Below, one piece after another: positions 29,183 through 40,725 of a stretch of DNA of 64,000 nucleotides. Source of the stretch: Balamuthia mandrillaris. Its lineage: Eukaryota; Discosea; Longamoebia; Balamuthiidae. A program made the position numbers and the translations under genes. Within the stretch, counting starts at the first letter, position 1. Each line of letters begins with the position of its first letter. The stretch is taken from positions 1-64,000 of the forward strand of contig JAVKOQ010000093.1 in assembly GCA_031835245.1 (NCBI GenBank), read 5' to 3'. The notes under the pieces are model-generated. The model worked only from the letters and a program-made list of their open reading frames with translations, was not told the origin of the DNA and ran no database searches.

Positions 29183-32100
29183 ATTTAGTGTTCTCATCTC
29201 TCACGAAATTATAGTGGAGTCTTGTAATGGATGGTCAACAAAAGACGGAGGAACGAATTCACTGGGAACCGTAACATACCACAGGCGCGTAATTCACCAG
29301 CAGCAACTGCCCGACTGGCAAATCTCCCAAACGCGGTTCACGGACGTAGAAGTGGCTGCGGTTGCTGGTTTTGAAAATAAGATCGAAGACGCGATTGGAA
29401 TGGCTCACGTTGACTTTGCAAACGAGTTCATTGGCGGTGGAGTTCTTCAAGAGGTTTGTTCAACGTTCTGTTTCTGTTTTATTTTCTTTAAAGCATATGT
29501 CCAAGTACTGAATTTGAGTTTCTTTTCTGTTCACTACTTCAGAGCGCAATACAAGAACAGATATTGATGATGATTCATCCGGAGTTGTTGGCAGCGATGT
29601 TGTTCACCGCCAAGTTAACCGAGTGGGAGAGTCTAGTGATCAAAGGAGCTCAACGTTATAGTAACTATCGTGGTTATGGTCCGTCCTTTACGTTTGATGG
29701 AGATTATGTCCTTCCTGCAAAACGTTCCAAACGGTTCGTTTCACTTTTACTTCATTTTTTGTTTTGTTTGCTCATTTTGTTATCCAAAGTGATGCAATGG
29801 GTCGGTTGGACACAGAGGTAATAGCTATTGACGCAGTTGACTTTCGAATGATAGAGAACGGAGAACATAAGCAGCAATATGAGATTCCGTTTCTTTTGCG
29901 AGATCTCAACAAAGCGTATGCTGGTTTCTCTGTTCCAGAAGAAGGCATCTACACAGCAACAAAAGCGCTGAAGCCAATTGCCACCGGCAACTGGGGTAAC
30001 TGTTACTTCTAATTTGTTTCTTTCTAGTTTATCTTCAATGAGGCTAGTTATCTCATTCTCTCCCCCCATTTTTGTTGAAACATTGATAGGTTGTGGCATC
30101 TTTAAAGGCGATCCACAGTTGAAAGCGATCATTCAAGTGATAGCAGCAGCACAATGCGGACGTTCTATCAAATATTTTGCTTTTGAGCAGAGCCAATTGC
30201 CTTCTCAGCTTCACTCTTTGTTATATTTGTTGAAACAAAAGCAAACAGCAATAGGTACATTCAAGTTTCATTTAAGTTGAAACATTTTGTTGTTCACACT
30301 TACAATTTTCATCGATGACCAGGCGATCTTATAACGTTGCTCAAAACGTATGGAGAGAATCGGACTTCCAACTCAGAGAGCGTGTTCGAGTTTTTAGCGT
30401 GGTCCCTTGCATTAAAAGATTTCATCGTACCTTCTCCTCAACGGGCAGGAAGAGACGAGGAGGATCAAAGCTATTTTGAGCCTCCTACGCTACATCTTGC
30501 TTCAACGAACGAGTCGACAACGTCGATTGAAGCATTCGAACGAAAAGTAAAAGAAGAAGAGGAAGTAAGAGAAGTGGATGAACACGAAAAGGAAGAAGAA
30601 ACAAAAACAGAAGCCAGAGGAGAAGACCAAACGAAAAATGAACGTGAGAGCAACAATACTTCTCATCACCTCAAGAAACGGCAACGAACAAAAGCAACTA
30701 AAGGAACGTTCATTCCACAAATAATGGACGAATTAGATACAGCTGGAGAGCGAAGGATCGAACGTGAAGCAGAGAAAGAAAGAGAAGTGCTTAGAGAGAT
30801 CGAATTAGAACAAGAACAAGAGCAAGAGCGGCGAAAGCTCGAACGAGAACGGAGACTACAGCAACAGCAACAACTAAGTGCAATGAGAGGACAAAAACAA
30901 ACCGGCTTTAGCTTAACTCGACGGATGAGTCTTTCTCTAAAGTCACCCCGTAAAGTCAATTTGAACAGCAACAATAATCAAAAACAAAAACGAATTGAGA
31001 TTTTCATGCCTGACACAGAAGACAAAGAACAAGAAACACCTTCTTCGTGCGAAATGGAGGCATTTCACAAAGAAGAATCATCGCCATCACCTTCCCCTTC
31101 TTCTCCTGGTTCTCCGTCTGCTTCTTCACCCTCTTCACCCTCCTCTCCCTCTTCATCTTCTTCCACCCCCATTGAAGCAACTGAAAGAGCGATTCCTGCT
31201 GTTACGATTGAAGCTACCAAAACGGAGCCTCAATTATCATCATCATCTTCCTCCTCTTCTTCATCATCACTTTCTTCCTTTTCTGTAAAACAAACCGTCC
31301 CATCGGTAGCATGGGAAGCTGCCAACAAAGGCGCCTTAACTCCTATTCCATTTTCCTCTGCCACTGTCACCAGCCCTCGCCTTGGCCATAGTAAAGACAG
31401 TGCCTTGAAATCATCCACTGCTTCTGTCTCTACTTCTACTCCAAACTTATCAGCATCAGATCCAGGACAAAGCTTCAAAACTTCTTCTTCTGATACTGTT
31501 CCCGTCAGGAAAGGAGCCGAACTGCAATATCAACACCAACAACAGAGCTATAACGCTAGCAACACGTCGACAGTACCAGTAACACCTACGAAAGGCAAAA
31601 CATTCTTCACTATGGCAGCCAACATATACAATACCTACAAAACTATTCACAATGAAGTTGTTCAAATACCAACGAAACATTCTGCTTCTCCATCACGTTC
31701 AGCTCATTCTTCCGTCGATTACTCTGGTTCCTCCCTCAACGCTGATGCATCAGAGATGCATAGCGATGGCTCTTCTTCCTCCTCCTCTTCAACAAGGCCA
31801 GGTTTTTGGAGAGGGAGTATAAGTAATAGAACCGAGCACTCGTCAGCAGATGTATCGCACGAAATGGAGGAATGGAGTACAACGTCTTCGTCTAACAAAG
31901 ATGGTGGTGCGGAAGAAAAAGAAAGCGAAGAATTCGATAACGGAAAGAAAGAACAAGATGAAAAGGCAGAGCTAGAGCGCGAATGGCATGTTGTTCGTAG
32001 AGAAAAGAAGAAAGGAGAAGAGATAGAGGATCAATATGGAGAAAGCAAAGAAGAGAGGAATACAGAACATAAGGAATATGAAGGAGAAGAAGAGGAGAAT

Positions 32101-33002
32101 GAATCGGTGCCTGGAGCTACGACGCGAATGTACATAGAAAAAGCGTATGCCGTTTCTTCCTTTTCTTTTTTTGTTTTCCTTATCTTTTTGCTTGTTAAAA
32201 AGCAATCTCAGACTTACGTTTGCTTACTTTTGGAAAATAGTATCAAAAGTTTCGAACTATTAACGCCTACTACAAGCAAACGAGATGAAGCATCTGAAAT
32301 GGAAGACATGGTGAGGTGGGAAGGAGAGCGAGATTCTTGTGGCTTTACTTATCAAAGTAAAGAACAATACTTGGCAGATAAAGCATACTCTCACATCATT
32401 AAGCACAATGCTCAACAGTGGCAAGGTATCGTATTACATCCTCTTCCTCTTCCTCTTCCTCTTCCTCTTCCTCTTCCTCTTCCTCTTCCTCTTCCTCTTC
32501 CTCTTCCTCTTCCTCTTCCTCTTCCTCTTCCTCTTCCTCTTCCTCTTCCTCTTCCTCCTCCTCTTCCTCTTCCTCTTCCTCTTCCTCTTCCTCTTCCTCT
32601 TCCTCTTCCTCTTCCTCTTCCTCTTCCTCTTCCTCTTCCTCTTCCTCTTCCTCTTCCTCTTCCTCTTTCTCTTCCTCTTGTATAGCATTTTTCATTTCTA
32701 ATCTCGTCTCACTTTAGCCTACTTGCGGAACAATAAGAATAGACTGTATACGACTACTGTCGCTTTCAAAAATTTAGTTCGAAGAGGCATTCCTATGAAC
32801 CGCAGGAGACAAGTACTGTATTTTGTTCAGTTTTTCCTCGGCTTCGTTGTATCTTACATTCATTAAAACCGGTATATGCAGGCATGGCTGCTGTGTTCCG
32901 GAGCAAGGCGGAAGATGGAACAAAACGAGGGCTACTACAAAAGTCTATTACGGCAGCATGAAACGGAACCATCTCCTTTTGCTGAGCAAATTGCTCTTGT
33001 AA

Positions 33003-33043
<41 letters not shown>

Positions 33044-34447
33044 CTCTCTTCTGTCATCTGTCTTCAATGTTTCCAACCAGTTTCCTTTTTTACAAACAAC
33101 GTATGTAGGATGCCCCAAGAACTTTTCCTGGACATCCTTACTTCGACGAAAAGGGTCAAGAAAAGCTCAAACGAATCTTGGTGGCCTATGCTATCAGGAA
33201 CCCTACGTACGTTATTATCTTTGAGTCTTTAAATTCTCTATCTAACAAAGATGATAAGTGTTGGTTATTGTCAGTCCATGAACTTCTTCACAGGGATGAT
33301 TCTGTTATTTATGAAAGAAGAAGAGGCCTTTTGGATGCTAGTTACAATCATGGGTTTGCTTTCGTTTCTCTCCCTCTCCCTCTGCCTCTCCCTCTCCCTC
33401 TGCCTCTCCCTCTTCTCAAATGAATTTGCTTCTCTATAGAGGATATTCTGCCACGGCATTACTTTGGGTAACTTCCTTTTATTTTTCTTGCTTCCGTTAA
33501 TTGTAACTCATTTCTTCTCTTTCTTCTATTTTATTATTCAGAGTAAATTTGTTGGGAGTTCAAATCGATCAGCTAGTGCTGCAGGACTTATTGTCCACAA
33601 AACTGACTGCGGTGGCCACTCACCTCCATCGTAATAACTTGTCACTTCCTCTTATTACGATGCAGTGGTTCAGTTGCTTGTTTGTCAAAGACCTTTGTCC
33701 AGAGGTATGTTCCATTCCCTTCTCTTTTCTCTATACTCTATTTTCCCTTTCTTAAAAAAAAAAAAAACCGATGTTTAACAAACATAACAGGCAGTACTTC
33801 GAGTATGGGACTGTTTATTCAACGAAGGGAACAAAGTGTTGTTCAGGGTTGGGTTAGCCATTCTCAAAATGCATAGTGCCGAGATCCTCAAGACCGACGA
33901 TTACCAGTCCCTGTTTGTCCTACTCAAGGGCATCCCAAAGCGACTCCACGATTATGACCAACTTATCAAGGTAGCTTTCCTATCCGAGTGAACACCATAA
34001 AAGAGTCATTTTTTCTTCTAACGTCGTGCGGAGCAACAGGTTGCATTTGACGGACTTGGTTCTTTTCCCAGGAAGAAGATTGCACGTCTGCGAAACCACT
34101 TTTATCCGCAAATCCTGGAAGAGTTCAACCGCCTTCAACAGATGCGTACAGCACTTTCCACCCCTACCACCTCTTCCTCTTCAACTACTCCTACCTCCTC
34201 TTCCACAACCATAAAGGCGGAAACAGCGACCTCTTCCTTATCTTCCACCACCACAACAACTTCCAACAATAACAGCGAAAAAGAAGAAGATGCAGCAGAG
34301 TCTCCTACATCCTCTCCACGCCAACGTCGTTCTTCATCCTATCGGTATCAACGACGGTCTCTCACGGATGCTGCTTCGTTGATCATGCCCGTCACACAAT
34401 CCTCTCTCTCCGACAGGCATGAGAGTCTTGAAAGTCTTCAAAACTGA
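28243..34447 (+). CDS. PARG-like domain joined to a C-terminal TBC (Rab-GAP) domain
   Basis: Seventeen exons: 28243-28605, 28767-28944, 28997-29113, 29215-29453, 29543-29733, 29790-29995, 30090-30254, 30323-32144, 32241-32425, 32718-32812, 32882-32998, 33109-33206, 33259-33353, 33440-33467, 33542-33704, 33791-33970, 34040-34447. Phases agree at every join and the sum is 1549 residues. Residues 1 to about 520 follow poly(ADP-ribose) glycohydrolase: [33 protein letters not shown] (293-306), then TGNWG-CG. The catalytic QEE reads QEQ (303-305), so glycohydrolase activity is doubtful. A 600-residue charged, Ser-rich linker, open throughout, leads to a TBC domain (about 1175-1430) with IALDAPR (Arg finger 1230) and YCQ (Gln finger 1264), both intact. 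The tail is Ser/Thr-rich. The joining exon 30323-32144 is in frame with both halves, so one polypeptide is the simplest reading. A separate promoter inside it cannot be excluded. Confidence 0.85.
32440..32680. repeat. (CCTCTT)n hexanucleotide array filling an intron
   Basis: About 40 copies of the hexamer with one variant near 32557, lying within the intron 32426-32717 of the PARG-TBC gene. It has no stop in several frames, so a naive reading gives Pro-Leu or Glu repeats. The pyrimidine strand is the sense strand. Confidence 0.9.
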
Positions 34448-34540
34448 ATACACTTAGGGTAGTAAGACAAAACAGGATTTTATGTGCAATAGCGAAGTTT
34501 AAAAAGGAACAAGAGAGATGAGAGAAGCATTCGTTTTGGT

Positions 34541-37282
34541 TTAAGAGCGATGCTTCTTGGCAAAGAAGGAAAGCAGCTCCGGTCGTCTATCCTTCTTTCC
34601 TTGCAAGAAGAACAACAAGGGCACGCTCTCCACCCATAACATCACATAGATAACATGAAAGAAACCGGCCACGTAGAGCAGCATGCTCCTTGATACGGCG
34701 TTCGTGAAGCCAAAGAAGTAAAGCTCGATCCACAGGGTAGCAACGTTGAGGAAGAGAATGGCGAGACTGTTGCAGGCGCAGTTGGCGAGAAGGCCGCTTT
34801 GCTCCAACCAAAAGTACTTTTCGAAGGCCTCTTTGGCTTTGAATTGACGCAAAGGATGCTGCATAAATGTTGTTGGCGTTGAGAGAATTGGCGTTGTTGC
34901 TGATGCTCTTGTTGGTCCGGTTTCTTCATCCACTTGCTCAGGAACTGAAGTCGAAGAAGAAGAAGAAGAAGACAGGAAAGGATCGTCTTCCATCGTGATA
35001 TCCTCTTCCTTTTCCTTGTGTCTTGTTGAAACAAAGTCCGAAGCAGGCGAAGAGGGGAGCAGAATGCCCACCAAGTAGAAGTAATAGCAGTAGAGAGAGA
35101 AGGGCACCCAGAAGAGGAACAAGCTCCACTCCAAGTGAAGGAACCAACCAAAGAAAGGAGAGAGGTAGGGAGGGATGAGCTCTTTATCCTCCGCCCACAA
35201 GTAGTAATGAGGATAGAGCAAGCAGTAGGAAGCAAAGGCGATGCAGAGCAAGCTCGAGAAGAGGCTGTTGTTGGGAGAGTAATGGCGACGACCGCTTCCT
35301 CGGTTGCGATTGCCAAAGATAAAAAAGAGCAAAGGACCGACTATCGGAATCCATCGTATTCCTCGTTTCACTTGCTCCCAAACGGAACGTCTTTGCCAAC
35401 GAGAAGCGGGAGTATAGCGGAAGGAAGAAGGAGTGCCGAAGAAAGGAACGCGAGACAAGAAATTGGCAGCGAACCAGTGAGAGAAACGAGGTAATCCCCA
35501 TTCTTGCTGGCTAAGGAAGTAGATGAAACCAAAGACGAGCAGAGGGAAGAGCAAGGTTGGGATCTGTTGAAGGTTATCTTCGCGGAAGATACCAGGGCTC
35601 AGATCGCCAGTGAAAGCATGCCAGTAGCCAAACCATCCGTGGAAGGGATAAAGTCTCCATTGCCAAGGCTTGAAGGCACCGTTGAAGTGAACTATTTGTC
35701 TGTTGTTGTATGGTTTGCCAACAATAAGAATCGAGGAAGAAAAAGAAAACAGAAAAGAAATAACAAATAAGTAAATAAACGAAAAAAAGCAAGAAGAAAG
35801 TACATGTTCTTGTTGTAAGGCTCCAGTTTGGTCTCGTTGCCAATGAGTTGATGGATCCACTGGCCCCAACGCCAGTTGTAAGCTTTGGGAAGAGTCACAC
35901 ACCACAAGTCTCTCATCTCTTCCAGTTTGTTCTCATCGAAAGTCGGAGGATGGAATGGCTTCGATTGTGATCGCAACGCGGGAAGAGTTCCTGGTAACTT
36001 GCCTTCATTTACGCAGTAATGCATAAAGTATCTATATTTCATTTTTTTTTTGAAGGAGAATAGGAGAAGGTAAGACAAAAAGAAACTAGAAATGAAGCCA
36101 AAGAACAGTGAAAGACAAAAAAGGAGAGTGAGTGAGTACTTGTTCATAAGACCAGCTTCGGACTTGCCGTTGTGGCCAAGACGCTTGGCGGAAGCGAGCA
36201 AGTCGTTAAGGATAGCCTCCGATGGAGTAATCACCATTACTCCAGCATTGAAGTTGAAGAGAGAGGGATATGCTTTCTGTTATTTTTTTCAATGAGTTTC
36301 CAGTGGTCAGATATTTGCAAATGAAACCAAAACAAAAACACCAAACGAAAAAGCATACTCCAATTTGAGCACACATGCCCTTGCCACAGTTGAACAACGG
36401 GTCCAAGTTTTTAAGCACCACCACATCAGCATCCAAGAATATGAGTTTGTCATATCTGTTTTGTCATGTAAAGCGTTGAGGTTTAAAACAGGCAGAGAGA
36501 AGAGAGAGAAGCAGGGCAAAGAACAGAGACACGAGAGAACGAGAAAGAAACAAGAGGAAAGAGACAAGATAGAAAGAGATAAGAGACAGGGAGTTTGAGA
36601 CGGGGGAGAGGTTGAGAGAAGAGAGACGAGCGAGAGGCAGAGAGAGAGAAGAGAGCGACAAGACATACTCGGTAATGTTCCAAATGGCAAACTTGGTGAA
36701 GGTGGACCAGATGGTGAAGCTAGGGGCGTCCTCCTCCCTCGCGAAATAGGGGTTGGGGATGATGTCCACGGGGCGCACCAGCCAGCCGTCCCCTCGCAGC
36801 AGGTCCCTGTTCTTCTCCGACACGCCGTCCGTGACCACCATCACCATGTCCTTGGTGGAGCCGGAGCGACGGATGGAGGCGCCGAGGGCTCGCCCGCCGT
36901 AGACGTAGTTGTCGTTGGTCAGCATGGAGACGTAGGCCTCCCTGCGGGGTCTACTCGGCTGCAGCTGCTGAAGGGAGAGAACGGGCTCGGGAAGAGGGGA
37001 GAGCAAGAGGGGATCTTGCGGTTCATCTTCTTCCTGGAGAGGTTCGTGCGGTTCGGGCTCGAGGTCGAGGTCCAGATCCTGTTGTGGGGCGGCTTCGAGG
37101 TGCTGGTACTGGAGCTCGCGGTCGAGGGGGAGGAGGTGTTCGTCCTCGTCGTTGTTGAGGGGCTGGGAGAGGGAGGAGGGAAGGAGAGGGGAGAGGACGA
37201 GAAGGACAAGGACGAGAAGGAAGGGGGGAAGGGAATGCCGCCGGCTGGTGAAGGAGGAGGAGGCACCAGCGAAAAATGTCAT
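34541..37282 (-). CDS. GT8 glycosyltransferase with C-terminal membrane region (IPUT1-like)
   Basis: Exons 37282-36669, 36455-36359, 36276-36140, 36031-35804, 35699-34541 give 744 residues. A signal-peptide-like N-terminus (hydrophobic about 19-40) and an acidic stem precede a glycogenin-type GT8 domain: VSMLTNDNYVYGGRALG, FLDADVVVL with the metal-binding DxD at 213-215, FNAGVMV, and HFNGAFKPW. The last 350 residues contain five or more hydrophobic segments. GT8 plus C-terminal membrane spans is the layout of plant inositolphosphoceramide glucuronosyltransferases (IPUT1/PGSIP6), so a sphingolipid-modifying Golgi enzyme is the favoured inference; donor and acceptor are unproven. The gene is divergent from the DUF393 gene across about 400 bp. 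Confidence 0.8.
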
Positions 37283-37684
37283 GGTCGTTTTCTTTTGCAG
37301 CAGATCGTTTGTCTTCTTTTTTTTTTCTGATTATTTTTTTTTTTCGGTGTCTTTTTTTTAAAAAAAAAAGTTTTGTTTGGGTGTGTGTGTGTGTGTGGCG
37401 TGTCTGAAAAGGTTGGAGGGAGAAAGGGGAGGGGGGGAAAAAAGAAAAAGAAAAGAAAGCAAGAGCCAAAGAAAACAGAGAGGAAGAGCGCGTAACTCTC
37501 TTTCTTTTTTGTTCCCTCTTTCCGCTGCGCCGCTCTTGGTTTTCGCTGGAAATGAATCGCTGGGGCAATTGTTTCGTGACGACACGAAATTTAATTAATC
37601 TAGAAGGGGAAGATGTTATCGTGACGACGCGAATGTTGTCCCAGGACGACGCGAAAACAGAAAAAAAGTAGCAGGAAGGAGGTT
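37283..37684. promoter_or_regulatory. Shared upstream region of divergent GT8 and DUF393 genes
   Basis: This 402-bp gap separates two opposite start codons. It holds T and A runs, a GT dinucleotide run (about 37380-37397) and repeated GTCGTCACGA-like phrases (GTGACGACACGAAA near 37576, GTGACGACGCGAA near 37621, GACGACGCGAAA near 37643). These near-identical 12-mers are candidate regulatory sites. No TATA box stands out. Confidence 0.4.
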
Positions 37685-38242
37685 ATGCAACAAAGAGGGA
37701 GCAGCAGCAGGCACCTGGCGCAGGAGGCAGAGCAGGAAGAGCACGGTCGTCACCACCTCCTGGCCTCCTCGACAGACTATTACTCTGCAGGAGCGGCGGA
37801 CGAGGGGGGCGACCTCGAGGAAGACGTCGACGAGGAGCTGGCGCGCTACGAGGCGGTCGTCCTCTTTGACGGCGTCTGCAACTTTTGCAACTCCTTTGTG
37901 AACTTTGTCATCGACAGGGATCCCCAGAATCGCATCAAGTTTGCCTCCCTCCAGTCAGAGACCGGGCAGAACTTCCTGGATAAGTTCCACCTGCCCAACG
38001 ACCTCAGCACCGTGGTCCTCATCCAGGGCCAGCAGTGCTACACAAAGTCCTCTGCGGTGCTGAGGGTGCTGGCCATGCTGGAGGGCTCCGGGTGGTCCTG
38101 CCTCTACGCTTTCATCGTGGTGCCCCCCTTCCTGCGGGACTTTGCTTACTCCACCTTTGCCTCCTGGCGATACACACTCTTTGGGCAGAGCGAGTCCTGC
38201 CGAAGGCCAACCCCCGAGTTTCGTGCTCACTTTCTTGAATGA
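37685..38242 (+). CDS. DCC-family (DUF393) thiol-disulfide oxidoreductase-like protein
   Basis: A 185-residue single-exon gene. After about 55 residues of variable, acidic leader comes VVLFDGVCNFCNSFVNFVIDRDP, the family hallmark DGxCxxC, then FASLQSETGQ, a Ser-Ala-Val-Leu segment, and the closing CRRPTPEFRAHFLE. The CxxC pair (CNFC) is the presumed redox centre, but the biochemical role of the family is poorly known. The codons are GC-rich. The leader could be a targeting sequence, since many eukaryotic members are organellar; I cannot confirm this. Confidence 0.85.
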   Translation: MQQRGSSSRHLAQEAEQEEHGRHHLLASSTDYYSAGAADEGGDLEEDVDEELARYEAVVLFDGVCNFCNSFVNFVIDRDPQNRIKFASLQSETGQNFLDKFHLPNDLSTVVLIQGQQCYTKSSAVLRVLAMLEGSGWSCLYAFIVVPPFLRDFAYSTFASWRYTLFGQSESCRRPTPEFRAHFLE

Positions 38243-38305
38243 CTTCCCCCCCCCCCCTCCCATCTCACTCTGTACATACATGCATGCATGCATAATTGCG
38301 TTTCT

Positions 38306-38644
38306 TCACGCTTCTCTCGTTTCAAGAGGAGAAGGTGCTAGTTGTTGCACCACAGCAACCACCTTGGCGACGCCGTTTTCGGCGGCCAACAGCTTGGCGA
38401 CCGCTTGGACCCTTTCACGGATGATGCTCCCTCCCTCCATCTGCCCTTCTTCGCTCTGTTCTTTTTCTTCGTCGCTGAAAACTTCTTTCATCGAGGCTAA
38501 TAGCTCCTCGGCGTTCACCCTCAGAGCGTTGACGATTTTCTTGGGACCTAATCCCTTTTCGGCCAATCTATGAGCCCAAAACTTTGCAACAAAGGAGTCA
38601 GACCAATGCGGAATCCGAGAAGCAAACGAAGCGCAGAAGAGAAG

Positions 38645-38696
<52 letters not shown>

Positions 38697-40265
38697 AACC
38701 GGTTGATCCATGCCAATGGGACAGATGATGGGAGGAACGGCGGCTTTCAAGGCGGTGGCCACAGTGCCAATACCGCCATGGATGACCACTGCACGGCATT
38801 GAGGAAAGAGCCAAGAATGAGGAACCTCCTTGGCCCACAGGACACGATCCGTTCCAAACTTGGTCAGATCCAAGTCTATTGGGCGTGGCAAGCTGCCCGC
38901 CCCCTCGTAGATGATAGCTCGTAGCTTGAGTCTTCGCAAACAAAGTTACCATAAAAGCGAGAATGAGGAAAACAATTGAATGCGGTGATCAGAGAAAGAA
39001 CATCCACAAAAAAAAAAAAAAAAAAAAGAAGGAGAAAGAAGAACAAGAACACGAAGAAGAACAAGAACAAGAACAAGAACAAGCAGTTACCTATCAATGA
39101 CATTCAGAATGGCTTGGACCAAAGTATCCGGATTTGGATGCTGCACTGATCCAAACCCAAAGTAAACTGGCTTCTCTCCTTTTGTCAAGAACTCCTCCAC
39201 TCTCTCCTGTTCCGCCGACTTTTTTCCTTTCGCATCTTCCTCCAGGAAACAGAATCCTCCTTCCAAAACGTTCTCTCCCCAATCAGCTGCTCGAGGCAAG
39301 ATGTGTCCGCTCCACATTGTGATGAAGCGATGATTCAGGCCTTCTTTGCCCTCGGCAAGGCCATGAATGCCCAAAGGGTGGTCGACTGGAGAGAGCCCCA
39401 GTTCTCGTCTCCATTTGTTGATGGCGTTGGCCCGGGCCTGTGTCCATCCTCCCTTCAACACTGTTTCCCATACCTTTTATTTATATAGTTTTGTTAGCTT
39501 ATAAAACAAGTAAAATAAATAAACAAAATCAAAGATGCAAACCAAAGAACAAGGCGTGCCAGCTGGAAACATGTCTTCATCCAACACCGGTGGAAAATAC
39601 TGGGATGTCACTGTTGTGGGTATTTGTTCTGGTCAAGAAAACAAAATGCAAACGATAGCGAAAGCAACGCGTTACCCATGAACGGAAACACGGTCGCTCC
39701 AATGGCTGGAACTTTGAAATGTTCGGTGGCACACAATACCTCGCTCTCTAAGCAACAATGGTAAAGCACAATATCGGACTCCTATGTATTATTTTTATTG
39801 ATATTAGATATAAAATAAAACTTCATTGAATGAATGAAAAGAAAAGACCAAGAGGGAATGTACGAACTTTACAAACTTTCATAACCACGTTCTTTGTTTG
39901 AGGAAAGTCTTCGCTGTAGTATCCAGCAATAATACTCTCCATCTGTTTTTTTTTTTTTTTTTGAATTTTTTTTTAAAGAGTTAGAATGAAGAAAGGCCAG
40001 TGAAAAGAGAATGAAAAGGAAGGAAAACGCATGCCTTGGAAGGGTCCCTCATGCACGGGGCGAACTTCTTCATAATCTCCTCCGTGGTGAAGTGCAGAGG
40101 GACGAAGTGGTGAATGCCGTGATGCCTGACGAAGCCCTCCTGGTCCTTGGGAGCGCAGAGCGTCACGTGGTAGCCCTGCCTTTGGAGGGCCAGCCCGATG
40201 GCGACGAACGGTTGCACGTCCCCACGACTGCCAAAGGTAAGCAGCGACGCTCGAGTTTGGGACAT
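38306..40265 (-). CDS. Sterol-3-beta-glucosyltransferase-like GT (GT1/GT28 fold, UGT80/Atg26-like)
   Basis: Exons 40265-40029, 39942-39868, 39781-39676, 39610-39543, 39473-39091, 38931-38700, 38581-38306 sum to 458 residues with consistent phases. N-terminal LLTFGSRGDVQPFVAIGLAL is the classic sterol glucosyltransferase start. The C-terminal half has VYFGFGS, then HGGIGTVATAL and a CPIGMDQP-FWAHRLAEKGLGP stretch that binds the UDP-sugar. It should transfer glucose from UDP-glucose to a membrane sterol. It lacks the PH and GRAM domains of fungal Atg26 and is closer in size to minimal UGT80-type enzymes. The intron around 38640-38695 carries a CT run on the sense strand. Confidence 0.85.
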
Positions 40266-40725
40266 CAAGCCTTTTGTTTTTGTGAGTGGGTGTGTTAGGT
40301 AAAAACGAATGTGCAGGATACTAAGTTGTCTTCCAGGTTTAAGAAAGAAACAACAAGAAGGGAAAAAAAAAATTGTGGAATGACGAGATATTACTTAGTT
40401 GCTCGGCAGAATAAGTTCGATCCTGGTTACTCGATGGGTGAGATGGGTTGCGTGTTTCAAGGATGACTGTCGTTATGCCGGACCAACCAAAACAATGAAA
40501 AAGGTCAATTGAATTATCTGGCAGAACCCACCCACCAATCGAAAATCAGAGAATGGATCCGTGATCTTATTATTGTCGACAACTATTTACAACTATCAAA
40601 ACAATTATCAATATTTCAGATTCGATAATCGTGATGTCCACAAATAAATTACTTTTTCGATATATCGATAATTGTGTTGATATTTTTTCCGAAAATCGTT
40701 CGGAGAAGAACGAAGAAAGAACACA
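40266..40725. promoter_or_regulatory. Divergent upstream region, sterol GT / deaminase
   Basis: The 460 bp between opposite start codons are AT-rich near the deaminase, with a perfect palindrome CGATATATCG (about 40658-40667) and several ATTATCGA-like words nearby (40630-40700). These are possible binding sites, but nothing specific can be named. Confidence 0.35.

Noticed and set aside
32399-32695. Poly-Glu and Lys-Arg frames on the minus strand
   Set aside because: Pure translation of the CCTCTT intron repeat.
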